DNA of 64,000 nucleotides from Haematococcus lacustris (taxonomy: Eukaryota > Chlorophyta > Chlorophyceae > Chlamydomonadales > Haematococcaceae): contig JASKMD010000008.1 in NCBI GenBank assembly GCA_030144725.1, forward strand, positions 15,284,716-15,348,715, read 5' to 3'. The notes under the pieces were generated by a model. It searched no databases. It was given only the letters and a program-made list of their open reading frames with translations, and was not told where the DNA came from. Position numbers and translations under genes: made by a program. Positions 33,071 through 44,800 of this stretch are shown here, one piece after another. Within the stretch, counting starts at the first letter, position 1, and each line of letters begins with the position of its first letter.

Positions 33071-33355
33071 TTTAAATGTGGGACATGGGCTCCATGTAGT
33101 CTTGCTGGTTGCTTTGCTGCATGCTATGTGCCTTGGTGTGCTATGAGTCCAGTTGCTCATATGAGCCTGGCTAATCTGGTTCCCAGCGTCCACTGGCTCT
33201 GTGAGTCTGGGCTGGAATGGTCCATGGTGACCCCGATCTCCTTAGAGCGACCTGCATCCGGATGGGCAGGAGTTCTCAAATAGTGGTCATAGTACTGCGA
33301 GTCCATGCCATGATGGCCTATGGGCGGAACGGCCATCCCTTAGGAGAGGGAGGAA
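33071..33355 (+). other. inner 3' untranslated region and polypurine tract
   Basis: No ORF. The purine-rich stretch AGGAGAGGGAGGAA (33342-33355) abuts the 3' LTR and is the likely plus-strand primer. Confidence 0.6.
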
Positions 33356-33592
33356 TGTAGCGTTCCGATTCTGCACTAAGCAGTCGGCCGCTAGTGTCAC
33401 TGGCGAAGTGTGATACAGGCAGGTTAAATGGTGGGCTGTATTGCCTGCCCACCATTCGGGTTCGATCCCCGGGGGCCGTTCTATGTCCTGGCCTGGTTAC
33501 GCTGAGACAGTCTGACACCTGTAACAGCTATTAGCGTTGCATGGCGCTCACACGTTGAAAAGATTTAAGGCGCGCTCTTCCTGAACGCTACA
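33356..33592 (+). repeat. 3' LTR of inner element
   Basis: 237 bp, the same as 24013-24249 by eye, which indicates a recent insertion. Confidence 0.93.
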
Positions 33593-33597
33593 GCTGG

Positions 33598-35382
33598 TTG
33601 GAGTTCTTATCCCGATTTAATTACACCATTAAATACCTACCTGGCAACACTAATCCTGCCGATCCACTGTCACGTATTCCAGTAACTTCAGCGACGGCTA
33701 AGACTGATACTGACAAAATCCTGGTGACGACCAGGCAGCAGAAGCGGAGATTACAGGAGGGGGAGGACGTCGGTGCGGGTACACCGTTAGACAGCGGCAG
33801 CGGAGGCAGCGAACAGCAGCCTACCGCTGGATCAGACCCTGACCATGATGCTGACTCTGATGATGCTCTAAAGCCATCAGAGCCTAAGCGGTTAAGGTGG
33901 GCTGACCCGGTCTCTAATGACTGTGAGTCACAGGTCCCTGAGTGTCCTGGTCACCCTTCTCAGGTCACAGATTGGCTAATTAGTGCCTATAGCACTGATC
34001 CCGCCTTTGCTGAGCCTAATGAGGGGTGGGAAATGACCCAGGAGGGACTGTGGCGACACCTTGATAAGGGTACTATTATAGTTCCTAATGATATTCAGCT
34101 ACGAGAGCATATCTTGCACGAAATGCATGATGCTAAGTATGCTGGCCATGTGGGCATCACCAAAACCCTTGAACGTGTGCGTAGGGTGTTCTGGTGGAAA
34201 ACCATGCGTGCTGACGTTAGACACTATGTGACTAACTGTGATGCATGCCAACGAAACAAAGCGTCACGCCAGGTACCTGGTGGGCTGCTTAATCCCCTGT
34301 CTATACCGGGGTACCGCTGGGAATCTGTCACCATGGATTTGGTGGTTAAGCTTCCAGTCGGTGTGCATGGCTATGATTCTATCTGTGTGGTCGTGGATCG
34401 TCTATCAAAGATGGTTTACCTAATACCATGCGTTGAAGCCATGGATGCTAAAGAATTTGCTGAATTATACATTGACCATGTATTTAAATACCATGGCCTT
34501 TCTAAAGTGACCATCTCCGATCGTGGAGCGACCTTTAACAACCAGTTCTGGATTGAGGTCAGAAAGCTGATAGGCGTAGACCCTGCTTTCAGCACCGCGT
34601 ATCATCCCCAGTCAGATGGTCAGACTGAGCGTACAAACCAAATTGTGGAAGAAATGCTTAGACATTATATCCTACCTACCCAAGAAGATTGGCCTAGGCA
34701 TTTAGCCTTTGCCGAGTTTGCTATTAATAATTCATGGCAAGAGTCTATTCAGTCCACACCATTCCTGGTGAACTATGGACAGTCACCCATTACACCTGTG
34801 CTGCATAAGCTGCCCAGGCCGTGCCTATCTCCCTCCGCTGAGAGCTTCGCCAAGAAGTGGGAGCATGAGGTAAAGCATGCTCAGGAGTGCATGAGGGTGG
34901 CTCAGGACCGCCAACAAAGGTATGCTAATAAGCGTAGGCGTGATGTCACGTTCAGCTTGGGTGACAGCGTCCTGCTGAGCACCAAGAACCTGCGCAATGC
35001 ACCTGGCAGAGCACGTAAGTTCTTGCCTAGGTATGTAGGACCTTTCAAGGTCACAGGCAGGCTAGGTGAGGCTGCCTACCGGTTGGAGTTACCTCCCACC
35101 ATGAGCAGGTTACATCCTGTGTTCCATGTGTCACTTCTTAAGAAGTACACTGGCAGCCAGGGGTTTCACCCCCCTCCTGTGATGGAGTGGCTGGAAGATG
35201 CGCCTCACTATGAAGTGCATAGCTTGTTGAGCCACAGGCAGGTACGTTTCAAGAAGCGTATGGAGTACCTGGTCAAGTGGACAGGCTACGATGATACCTA
35301 CAACACCTGGGAGCCAGAGGCTATGCTGGCTGGTGCTCCCCAGATATTGTCTAGGTACAAGGCTGTGCATAACCTGCCTTGA
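33598..35382 (+). CDS. outer pol, second part (integrase and chromodomain)
   Basis: The continuation of the outer pol after the GCTGG duplication. Zinc domain HEMHDAKYAGHVGITKTLER ... CDACQRNK; core residues in MDLVVKLP, ISDRGATF and SDGQTERTN; chromodomain YEVHSLLSHRQ ... EYLVKWTGYDDTYNTWEP. Stop TGA at 35380. Intact over 594 codons although upstream gag and pol carry stops. The region to the 3' LTR (35383-35593) holds no ORF and ends in AAGAGGGGGAGGAA. Confidence 0.92.
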   Translation: MEFLSRFNYTIKYLPGNTNPADPLSRIPVTSATAKTDTDKILVTTRQQKRRLQEGEDVGAGTPLDSGSGGSEQQPTAGSDPDHDADSDDALKPSEPKRLRWADPVSNDCESQVPECPGHPSQVTDWLISAYSTDPAFAEPNEGWEMTQEGLWRHLDKGTIIVPNDIQLREHILHEMHDAKYAGHVGITKTLERVRRVFWWKTMRADVRHYVTNCDACQRNKASRQVPGGLLNPLSIPGYRWESVTMDLVVKLPVGVHGYDSICVVVDRLSKMVYLIPCVEAMDAKEFAELYIDHVFKYHGLSKVTISDRGATFNNQFWIEVRKLIGVDPAFSTAYHPQSDGQTERTNQIVEEMLRHYILPTQEDWPRHLAFAEFAINNSWQESIQSTPFLVNYGQSPITPVLHKLPRPCLSPSAESFAKKWEHEVKHAQECMRVAQDRQQRYANKRRRDVTFSLGDSVLLSTKNLRNAPGRARKFLPRYVGPFKVTGRLGEAAYRLELPPTMSRLHPVFHVSLLKKYTGSQGFHPPPVMEWLEDAPHYEVHSLLSHRQVRFKKRMEYLVKWTGYDDTYNTWEPEAMLAGAPQILSRYKAVHNLP

Positions 35383-35593
35383 TGTGTAAATGTCTCAGTG
35401 ACCTATGTCACTTGGCCTGGTCCTATGACCATGGTCCCCATGCGGCGCCTTATGGTGATGCATGTGTTTCTGTGGGTGGCTGGTACCCCTATGGGTCAGC
35501 CCTATTGTCAGTGGTCTCTATAGACTGCGAGTCTTGGTGCTCTGGGCTATCCCAGGTACCTTGGCGGAACGGATCTCTTAAGAGGGGGAGGAA

Positions 35594-35823
35594 TGTGACG
35601 GTGCGCTTATGCGTATCCGTATACCACACTTTAGCAGAGTGACTGAGGAGGTCAATGGTGGGCTGCTACCAGCTCACCATTCGGGTTCGACTCCCGAGGG
35701 TCCCGTTCAAAACCTGGGCTCAGTTGCTGTGCGAGAGTGTGGATAGTAGAGACTGCGGTGGACATTTCTAAGTGGACATGCCGCTCACACTGTAAGATTT
35801 AAGGCAGCGGCTGCGCCGTGACA
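35594..35823 (+). repeat. 3' LTR of outer element
   Basis: 230 bp, the same as 13308-13537 by eye; followed by GTTGG (35824-35828), the target duplication. Confidence 0.93.
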
Positions 35824-35861
35824 GTTGGTGGTTCAATGGGAGGGGTAGCCGGTACTCATGT

Positions 35862-35965
35862 CGGGCGGCCCCAACATGGGGTTGGTAGTTTTCATTCAAG
35901 TACTCTCTCAATACTGCACTGTTTTCGATAGCGTTTATCACATTGGCATTGACGGTTTAGTCCGC
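35862..35965 (+). mobile_element. diverged left end of an A-type hAT-like element
   Basis: GTCGGGCGGCCCCAACATGG and the following 85 bases match the first 100 bases of element A3 (36462 onwards), including CACTGTTTTCGATAGCGTTT. No right end follows before A3 begins; 35966-36463 shows no gene. Confidence 0.55.
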
Positions 35966-36463
35966 GTAATCTGACCATCAGCGCTAGCCATTGGAGTCTT
36001 TGCTCGCGTACTGCCACATGTGCCCGCGAACAAATCACATCGGCGAGACGGGTCTCCTTGGCACGGTGAGCCACATCGCTGAGGCCCCACCTACCTAGCG
36101 TAGTGAGCAGGTTGTGCACAAATGGAATGTCCGGCTGACACCCAACGCGATGTCTGCCGGGCGTGCAGGGCACCTTGACGGGGTGTTTGGAACATATAAA
36201 TATACTCGCTTCCGCCAAATACACCATTTGGGTCGGCGCACACTAAGGTATCACCGGCTTACACACCCCCTCCTCCACTGTGTCCTCCACTGTGTTGCAC
36301 CCGCTGCACCCACAAGAAAATGGCTATACAATGTTTGTTCTAGACCCGTTGGCGAGTTTCTTGAAACAAATAGCACATTGAACAGCTCAGGCCTCTATCA
36401 GTTTGACATCTTCAAAGTGACATCATGTTCTCCAAGCAGAATCAGGGCCACGGGGCTGTGGGT

Positions 36464-37882
36464 CAGGAGTCCCCAACATGGGGTTGGTAATCTTCATGCA
36501 AATACTCACTCTATACTGCACCGTTTTCGATAGCGTTTGTCACATTGGCACCGGCGAATTACTACGCGTCTACTGGCAAGCGGCGCGTTAATCCTTGCAA
36601 GTGGGGCCATGCCGGCGCAAGCGATCGCGGACACACCTCAGCTGCTCACAACCGATTGTTCTAGTGGTATGTAGCGGCATCAGTGATAGAACTGCGCTTG
36701 CTATCGAGCCAGAAGTACAATCAATGTTTAGCCCGCCAGGCTCACTCCGCAAGCCTTTCATTGGTGCAGGCGGTGTCGGAGGACCGTCGTTGGGCAAGTT
36801 GACACTCGACATTGCTGCGAGGTGCGATTGGAAAGAGGTCTCTCTAGCCAGCCACACAGAAAAAGGGACCCCCTTGCACAAATCGGCATGTTGTGAGCTG
36901 ACCACTATGACTTTCAAGACTTTCGAGTGTCAACATTGTTCCTAACTCAACGACACTGCTGTAGGAGAAGAAAGCACGTCATTTCATTGAGTAGGCTTGC
37001 GGGAACATACTTTGGCGTGACCTAACTTTGCCTTGCAGTGCTGCCTAGCCCAACCGGACCACCCTTTGGCAGCCCCACCCCCTCCCAGCCCCAGCCCCAC
37101 CCCCTCCCACCCCCTCCCACCCCCTCCCACCTCCCCCCTCCCACCCCCTCCCACCCCCTCCCAGCCCCAGCCCCACCCCCTCCCACCCCTGGGCAGCCCA
37201 CCCCTCTTGCTGCTGAGCTGAGCTGAGCTGCTGAGCTGAGCTGAGCAGCAGGGGTCAGGGCTGTCTGGGGTCAGGGCTGAGCAGCAGGGGTCAGGGCTGT
37301 CAGGGGTCAGGGCTGAGCAGCAGGGGTCAGGGGTCAGGGCGGAGCTGGACACCAGCTCGACACGCAAGCGGAGGGCGGGCGGGAGGGACCGGACCCAACA
37401 AGTCGAGCAAGGTGACGTAGCAATGGCCTACACACCTTGTGTGGCCTCACAGAGTGGCCAGGTAGTAGGTACTACTCACGAAGCGGTCAAGCAATGCAGC
37501 AGCCTTGTATACTTCCGAGCATGGGTGGAGGGGCGTCGTTACATCGGTTTGGCGTGCCATGTGCATTGTTTTGACTGCGGCGACTGTCCCTGACTGTTTG
37601 CAGAGGCTACTGGGCCACGTCGGTCGCGGCGGTCGGTCGCGGCGAGGCCCGCATGAGCAAAACTGGCATGCATTTGAATGTCAAGATTTGAGCCGCCTTA
37701 GCACTCAGCACACTGCACAATATTTAATGTTACAAGCTGCACCGCATAGCTGACAGAGTCCTCTATCCAGGGATGTGCGAATCATAAATAGAAACCACGT
37801 GGCTGAGACGCGGCGTCGTTTTGATTACCAGGGGTCGGTTTCCGATCATTTCCAGCCAGTTTTTGAAAGTTGGGGTCGCCTG
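36464..37882 (+). mobile_element. hAT-like element A3, 1.4 kb
   Basis: The most complete A copy: CAGGAGTCCCCAAC at 36464 and GTTGGGGTCGCCTG ending 37882. It carries the C-rich minisatellite (37075-37195), TGAGC repeats (37215-37350), and the GGGTCGGTTTCC motif near its right end. No 8-bp duplication is visible at these ends. No transposase, so non-autonomous. A separate copy of just the right end lies at 38468-38518. Confidence 0.6.
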
Positions 37883-37887
37883 ACAGC

Positions 37888-38190
37888 TCAATCCCACTCT
37901 GCCTGCCCATTGAGATGCTCCAGTACCATGTACCGTAGGTCAGCACGCAAGGTGCTGGCTGGCACATACAACCCCACTGCCTTGCAATACTCGTTTAACA
38001 TTTTCACGCTCAGCTTCTTGCCGGTCGGATACCCGGCAACATGCCCGACCAGCTCGGCGCGTGCCTCAGCGCGGCCGCATTCCGACGCTTCAATCCGCGT
38101 GTAAACCCGTGCAGAGATGAGTCCGGAAAAGCCGTTGTCCCTTATCGTTAGGGGGGTTGGTGGTTCAATGGGAGGGGTGACCAGGTAGGC
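37888..38190 (-). CDS. SAP-like ORF of a dispersed repeat family
   Basis: An uninterrupted - strand frame of about 100 codons: proline-rich start (VTPPIEPPTPLTIRDNGF), then RVYTRIEAS, AELVGHVAGYPTGKKL, and a C-terminal segment KMLNEYCKAVGLYV ... LRADLRYMVLEHL, which has the leucine/Gly spacing of a SAP DNA-binding helix pair. It ends TGA at 37888. A second copy (13170-13307 plus 35824-35850) has a TGA in place of a Cys codon and is split by the outer LTR element. The start codon is not apparent, so it may be an exon. Confidence 0.4.
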   Translation of the reverse strand, partial: AYLVTPPIEPPTPLTIRDNGFSGLISARVYTRIEASECGRAEARAELVGHVAGYPTGKKLSVKMLNEYCKAVGLYVPASTLRADLRYMVLEHLNGQAEWD

Positions 38191-38193
38191 TCA

Positions 38194-38850
38194 GTGCCAC
38201 ATTCCCGCAACCGCTCTCCGATCCGACTGCTGCTGTCGACGCGCATGCTCATGTAGAGCAGCCTAAGCGGCGCGGGCGGTCGAAGCGATGACTGCATGCC
38301 TCGCTGTGGCTCAAATTTGAATTAGTAACCTTGAAGCTTTGCTGTGCACGGCCTACTGACTGCATAACTATTCTGGATGGGATAAGGGTAGCTGGACGGG
38401 TTGGCTACATTGTGCGCCATTTAACATAGTTTTTGGCGTAGTGAGTGCAGAGTAACAGCCGTCCTACTAACAGGGGTCGGTTTCCTGTCATTTTTTGTTA
38501 GTTGGGGTCGCCCGAACTCATGTACTCATGTACTCATGAAGCTGCCAGCCAGGATACACAAGCCACGGCACCCCGCCGACACTGACACTGAGCGATACAG
38601 AGTGGTCATTGAACCGCGCGGTGCAGGGTTTTTCATCACGCACGACGTTGTTTTGTGTGGTATTGTCACTGTGGTATTGTCACTGTGTACACACATACAT
38701 TTTCCCAAAGGTTTTTTCAAGCCAAACTCATAAACAAAGCCACACTCATAAACATTTGGCATGTTAGTGCGATGTCGGTGAGTGCGCTGTAAAGCTTGGA
38801 AACGGGAGGATGGGGAGGCGATAGCAAGGGGCAGCATCTTCAAACTAGAA
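38194..38850. other. region upstream of WDR60
   Basis: No gene recognised. It contains the right-end remnant of an A element (38468-38518). The WDR60 promoter should lie in the last few hundred bases but shows no clear TATA box. Confidence 0.4.
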
Positions 38851-41800
38851 ATGTCGGACGCATATTCAGAGGAGAGCTTCGATGACTACGAAGAGGACGA
38901 TTTTGAGGTGCGCTGGCCCCATCAGGTCATAACTTGTCGGCTTGTAGCTTACGCAATTCAGACCCACCCTGGCATGGCAGGCTGAGGAAGAGTACGATGT
39001 TCTCCCAAAGTCTATGATGAAGAGCAGTGCAGCCTCCCCTAAGCCAGCAGTCGCTGCAGTCACTCGCACCCAAGCTCCAGCCAGGGCATCACCCGCTGCA
39101 GGCAATCGACCTGTGTCAGGTGTGAAAACCTGCAGCACCTTGATCATCATAAACGCTGCGAGCACCAGGTGCCTGAGAAAAGGGAAGCCTTGTGGGACAC
39201 CCACACTAGGAACTGTCCCACACATACTCTGTGGGCGCCCAGGAACACAGGCGTGACAGGACCATAGCCAAGGCAGACATGCACCAATGCAGGTTCACAG
39301 CAGCTTGTGAGGGGCCAAACTCACACTGCTGTGCCGCAAGCTTCTGATGTTGTGTCCAAGGCGGATGGCCTCACAGTTGCTTGTAGAGGGGCAGCATCAA
39401 TGCTCCTTGCCCCTAGAGGGCAAAGAAGGCAGTCCCTGGTCCCACACTAGGGCCCTTAAAAGAGTCGAACCACCAGGGACCCCTAGAAATCAATAGGGAC
39501 CACTCAAATGGTGTTGAGCGGCTGTGTGGTGTATACCCAATGCACATGGACATGGTGCATGAGTGCCTATGACCTACACTATTGCCTGACCCCTGAGGGC
39601 TAGACGGCTGTCCATGTGCAATCACTGCTACCAAAGGCTGGAATGCTGATGCCCAGGGCAAAGCAGGCAGGCCAGGCACAAATGCAGCTCCGTATGGCTC
39701 CACAAGCTCTCCCCATATTGCTGCATTGTCAGTCGCAGCTGGTGCATTTGCAGCACATGCACAGCCTTCCAGTGACCCATGCAGCACCTTGGCCCTCAAC
39801 CTTGGGCCTTCATTGCAGTCGAACACACTAATTGTGAACCACTACAAAACAGTGTTTTTTCTGTGTGGAGTTCCCATCGCATGGCATGCTCATGGCCTAC
39901 ACATGGCATACACATGGTCACGGTCGCCTACCACCTGAAGCATTGCCTGACCCCTTTGACAGGGCGATGCTTAGAGTTGGCATGACAAAACATGCACTAA
40001 TTGTAAGCTGATGACAGCTTCAAGTGGGGGGGGGCACACACTACTGTGCCACAGCAGGCTGCTGCTGCTGGGCTGTGTGTGGCTTGTCTCGCAGCCGCTT
40101 GTAGCCCAGGCCAGGGTACTCCTTGCCCTTGGCTGGCAGCGCTCCCTGCTCTGGCCAGAAGCACAGCTCCAGCGGGCGCCACTTGCTCTCCCCAATACGC
40201 TGCATGTTCAGCGCTGCATTGCAGTCCCTGTCCAGCCACCTGCCTGGCTGCGGTGCTGGCTTGGCTTTAGCAGCCTTGCCCTGGGCCTTGCCTTTGGTGC
40301 GCTTGCTGCGCTTGGCTTGCGGTGGAGTGTTGGGCCCAGGCTCTGAGGCTGCTGCCTGTGTGGCTGCCTGGCTGCTGCGTGGGGTCTGTGGGGGCTTTCG
40401 GGGGGCCACCACTGGGCACCACATCATGCCCCGCACTGGCTGGTCACGCTGCTGGCTCCAGGCTGGGCGCACCAGGCGACGTTCCACCTGCCCTGCTGGG
40501 GGCTTCCAGCCTGCAGGCCTGGTGGCCCTGCGCTTGTTCAGCTGCCTCTCACAGGGCTGCTGGCCATTCACCGCTGAGCTGACCCGGCTGGTGCGGTGCT
40601 CATCCACAAGCACAACCCTGCCCCGCCTCTGGTCTGTCCCCCTGGATCTGCACACCACCTTGCAGCAGGCCCGCAGCACCGCATCAGCACCCCACCCACC
40701 CCTGGTGCCAATGCCAGCTGCTCCAAAAAAGACCACCAGCTGCTTGGCACACCCATGGCGCTCCATGGACACCGCCGCCATGTCGTCCTCCAACTGCAGC
40801 CATGCACACAAGGCACACACATGGTGGCTGACATGGTGGCACAAGGTTAGGCATGGCACAGTCAGCTACTCTTTCACTTCATGCCCAACCCCCACTCTCC
40901 TATCTATCACCCCCCACCCACCCTCACCTTGTTGAAGAACTGCTCCAGCGTCCGGTCCTGAGCTCCGTACAGCCTCAGCCGCTGCTCTGCCCACTTGGGG
41001 TCCAGGTACACCTCCCAGGTACCTACTTATAGCCAGGAGGCGATGTCACTCACTCTCGCACTCCCAAAGGGCACTCCGAAGGGCACTTCCAAAGGGCACT
41101 CCGAAGGGCACTTCCAAAGGGCACTCCGAAGGGCACTTCCTAAGGGCACCTCCAATATTATGTACTACCAGCATGGAAGAACCCCTCCACATCATGGCCA
41201 GATGCGAGTCAAGAAGGTGCAGGAGCTATACTCCAAGTACTCCAAGCTATACTCCAAGCTATACTCCAAGACCCATGCAGCAATGCACTGTGGGACAGCC
41301 TCTGTGCAGACCTCCATGACCTGCAGCCTAGCTCTTGTATACTGGCATTGTGCAGCACGCGGCACCGCTGCCCACGCACCTGCTCTGGCACTGAGCCATC
41401 ATCTCTCATCACCTGCGTTGCACCTCCTGCAGCACAGAGGCCGCTGGCCATCCCCACCACACCGCTGCTGTCGGATGCCGAGCTGCGAGCTCGGCGAGCT
41501 CGCCTGGCGCGTGCAAGGGAGAAGCTGCCGCACATCCCCTTGCAGGTAACCCTGAGGTAGCCATGCCTGCGTCATGCTGCCTTCCAGCAAGTCCAGCATT
41601 CCTCCCAGTGTGTGGCCCTAGACTGACAGTCAAAGCTGGTTCAGCTCAGGACACCGACCCCCTGCTCAGCACACTCTGCAGCTGCCAGCAGGAGTTCCGA
41701 CCACGCCGTGCCCTGTGCCCTGTGTCATTGCCTGTATCATTGCCTGTGCCTGTGCCAGGGTTAGGCTGTGTTCAGCAGTTACACACTTCACATCACTGCA

Positions 41801-44800
41801 ATTTCCATGCACTCGGTCACCATGTCATGAAGCCAGTGGCTCCATGCCCTGCAGGCTGTTGCCATGGAGGACGTGTTCGTGATGGTTTCGCTGTCAAAGT
41901 ACGACTTGTACAGCATGGCACGAGGGCCCTATGCCGGCTGCAAGGTAGCAGCTGTGCAGACCAACGATGATGCCAAAGAGGAGGAGACGCAGACAAACGA
42001 GGTGAGCAGCCAGACCCACACCATAGTGCTGGAAACACCTCCTTCACCCAGTTTCCTGCCATCGCAGGCTGGGGGCTGATGCCAATGCAGGCAGGCATAC
42101 GGCTGCTCACACGTACTCAGTTGTGTAGTGGTTGCAGTGTCATGATACTGTCAAGGCCATCAGGAAACTGGGCATGAGGGGTATCATGGGATGTCCAGAG
42201 CTGTCCACTCAGCGCTCCCTGTCATCCAGGACTGCTGAACACACTGTCCGTTTCCTTTCCTTGTCCCCCTCCTCCTCCTCCTCCTCCTCCTCCTCCTCCT
42301 TCCCCTCCTCCTCCTCATCATCATCATCATCACATCCCTGCACCCCTTCCCTTCCTCCTGCTCGGCCCCTCCGGCTCACCCTCAAACACACCTGCAGCCA
42401 GCGCAACGGGCCTACGCCGCCCAAGTCCCAGACGACCGCAACAAGATGAGTGAGGCCGAGGTGTTTGCCTTCAGCATGGAGGTCGGGGCCAGCGGTGGCG
42501 CGGAGGCCAGGTCCAGGGTCCAGGCCAGCAGCACCATGGGCGCCGCCACCTCACGCGTGATGAACATGTCGCCAGGCATGGAGCTCAAGCTGGCGCAGTT
42601 CATACGCTGGGCAGGGCCGCTGATGCTGGCCTGCCTGGGCATGGCCCCCAGTAGGTGCCTGGCCTGCCTGCTAGCCTCACCACTTGCCTCCTCGCCTGCT
42701 CACCTGCCTGCTCACCTGCTCACCTGCTCACCTGCCTGCCCACGGCTTTGCCTGCCCGCCCACGGCTTCAGCTGCCTGCCGCGCCCTCACTGCTCCACTG
42801 CTCACTGTGGTGTGTCAGAGGCAAAGCAGACACCCCTACCCTGGTCCCAAGGAGCTGGAGCAATGGCCGGCCTGCCTGCCCGCCTGTTTGCCTGTCCGCC
42901 TGCCTGCCTGCGGCCCACCTTCATGGCCCTTCCCTGCCCCTGCATGTTGTCCACTCTGTCTGACCAGGTGGCAAGGAGGTGACGTTCAGGCCGCCAGCAG
43001 CAGGCAGCCAGGGCCTCAGCGGCGGCCTGCTGCACCTCAACTGGCCAGAGCTGCTGGACCAGCGGCCTGTCACCGCCCTGGCAGCCTGCCCTAACCCACT
43101 GGAGCCGCTGCTGCTGGTCGCATACGGGCCTGTGGGGGCGCAGTTGGGGCCGGCTCAGCTCCTCAAGGCATGTGGCCAGCTGCCCCGGCCGGCCTCTGCC
43201 TGAGCCCTGCTGCAGCTACTGCCGTTTGCTGAATGCTCCTCAGCCTTTCATTCCTTCCTCCTTCAGCCACTGCCCTCTGATGCACTGCACATGCATGGTT
43301 CACAATACATCCATGTTCCATGCATGCCCACCACCCCTGGTGGACCTGGGCAGACCTGTGCTGACCTGCGCCTGCTGCCCTTGTGCTGCGCCTGTGTAAG
43401 GGTGCAGGACCATTCGCTGGGCAGCCGGGGCTGCCTGTGCGTGTGGGACCTCAGTGCTCCAGAGCGCCCACGCCATGTGCTCATCAGCGAGGGCGCACCC
43501 ACATGCTGTGCCTTCGGCCCACCGCCCGCCTCACACCTCGTGTTTGCCGGTGGGTGGCCTGAGACAACAACCCCAACACCCTGCTGTTCCCCTGCTGCCT
43601 TGCATGGCCTCACTATGACTGGTTGGGCCAAGCGCCTGCCTCCACACCTAGCCATGCCCACACAGTCACAGCCGCAGCTGTGTGGGCATGCCATGCCCAC
43701 ACAGTCACAGCAGCAGCAGCAGCAGCAGCAATGTCATCACCATCATGACGGGGTAGTGATCAGTGTTTCATGGACAGTGATGTGTGACGTTGGGTGCAAC
43801 CTGCCCATTGGTCTGCCATGGGTTGCGCAGGTATGGAGGAGGGCGGCGTTTGTGCCTGGGACTTGGATGAACCAAGCAGCCGGCACCCCAGCGAGCTGCT
43901 GGGCGGAAAGCCCACCCCCGCCCGCCGCCCAAGCTTCAGCACTGAGGGCGCCCCCATCATTGACACTGGGCTGTCTCCTTGCCTGGGCCCCATCACTGGG
44001 GTGGCCACGGTGAGCAAGGAAGGCGGCAGTCGCACCACGCCTTGCAATGTGCTGGCAGTCACCGCCTGGGGCGAGGTGCACGTGTACACGGCGAGCTTGG
44101 TGTCCGGCGCCGACGGCGGCGCCGCCGACATGGACACCGGGATGCGCATCGGCAGTCGCCTGCGCTTGTTGCGGAATGCGGGCGTGGTCAGGCTGGGGCT
44201 GGCGGCGCTGCAATCCGTGGACACGCTCATGACGCCCGTGCCCGCCTTTTGCCTCATGCCCCTCAGCGGTCCCAAGTATTCGGGGCAGGTGATCGTGGGG
44301 TCAGATGCCGGTCGATGCCTGCGAGGCTCATGGGTCGGGACAGCGCCAGCGCCCAAGGTTTTCCTCGCCGCGGACCAGACGTCGCCCGCTGCCGTGTCTT
44401 CCGCAGCAGCAAGAGTGCTTGCGTCCACCACACGTTGCCTGGCGGCTTCGCCGTTCTTACCTCAGGTGCGAGCGCGTGTGCCGTGGTGCCAGCTGTCCCT
44501 GGCTGTCACCCGCACCACACTCGCCTCTGCAGCTCCCACCTGCGTCGTCGTCTTCCTACTCATCGCCACCATTGGCTACTTCCCGTCATTCCGTGACGCT
44601 TTGCTGACGCGGTGCTTTCTTTTACTGTCTGCTGGCAGGCCTTCTTAGCTGGGCACAGCAATGGCAGCGTGGCGCTCCACACCTGCCTATCCGGCCCTGC
44701 ACACCTCCTATGGCCGGAATTGTCCGCTGGAGCCATCCTCGCACTAGCCTGGTCGCCCTGCCGGCCAGCATGCTTCTGGGTCCTGGACGCCTTATGTACG

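Larger units (their letters stand above)
24013..33592 (+). mobile_element. inner Ty3/Gypsy chromovirus lacking gag
   Basis: Bounded by 237-bp LTRs (24013-24249, 33356-33592; TGTAGCG...GCTACA), identical by eye, and the 5-bp duplication GCTGG (24008-24012, 33593-33597). It is a relative of the outer element, not a copy: its pol differs throughout. Between the LTR and the pol start there are only about 300 bases and no gag, so it must have moved with Gag supplied in trans, or lost gag later. A DNA element (26776-31231) interrupts RNase H. Confidence 0.92.
13308..35823 (+). mobile_element. outer Ty3/Gypsy chromovirus, interrupted twice
   Basis: A full-length LTR retrotransposon: 230-bp LTRs TGTGACGG...GTGACA that look identical, TSD GTTGG on both sides, gag from 13569, protease-RT-RNase H (21853-24012), integrase plus chromodomain (33598-35382), and a purine tract AAGAGGGGGAGGAA before the 3' LTR. 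Element order PR-RT-RH-IN-CHD identifies a Ty3/Gypsy chromovirus. It is split by element D at 15092 and by the inner LTR element at 24013. Two in-frame stops (14379, 22867) make this copy defective unless they are read through. Confidence 0.92.
39782..41160 (-). mobile_element. Fanzor element, family 1, copy 2 (N-terminal exons deleted)
   Basis: Inserted in a WDR60 intron in antisense. Read on the - strand: TAATATTGG start, 25-bp iterons (41150-41055), TATA box (41031-41024), then directly an internal Fanzor exon (41011-40928), a second exon with the RuvC region (40793-40041), and the 3' block ending CAAGGTGCTG at 39782. Compared with copy 3, the first exons are missing between the TATA box and 41011. 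Confidence 0.8.

Noticed and set aside
36464..37882. An 8-bp target duplication for element A3
   Set aside because: CTGTGGGT and ACAGCTCA at the proposed ends do not match; the hAT assignment therefore rests on termini alone.
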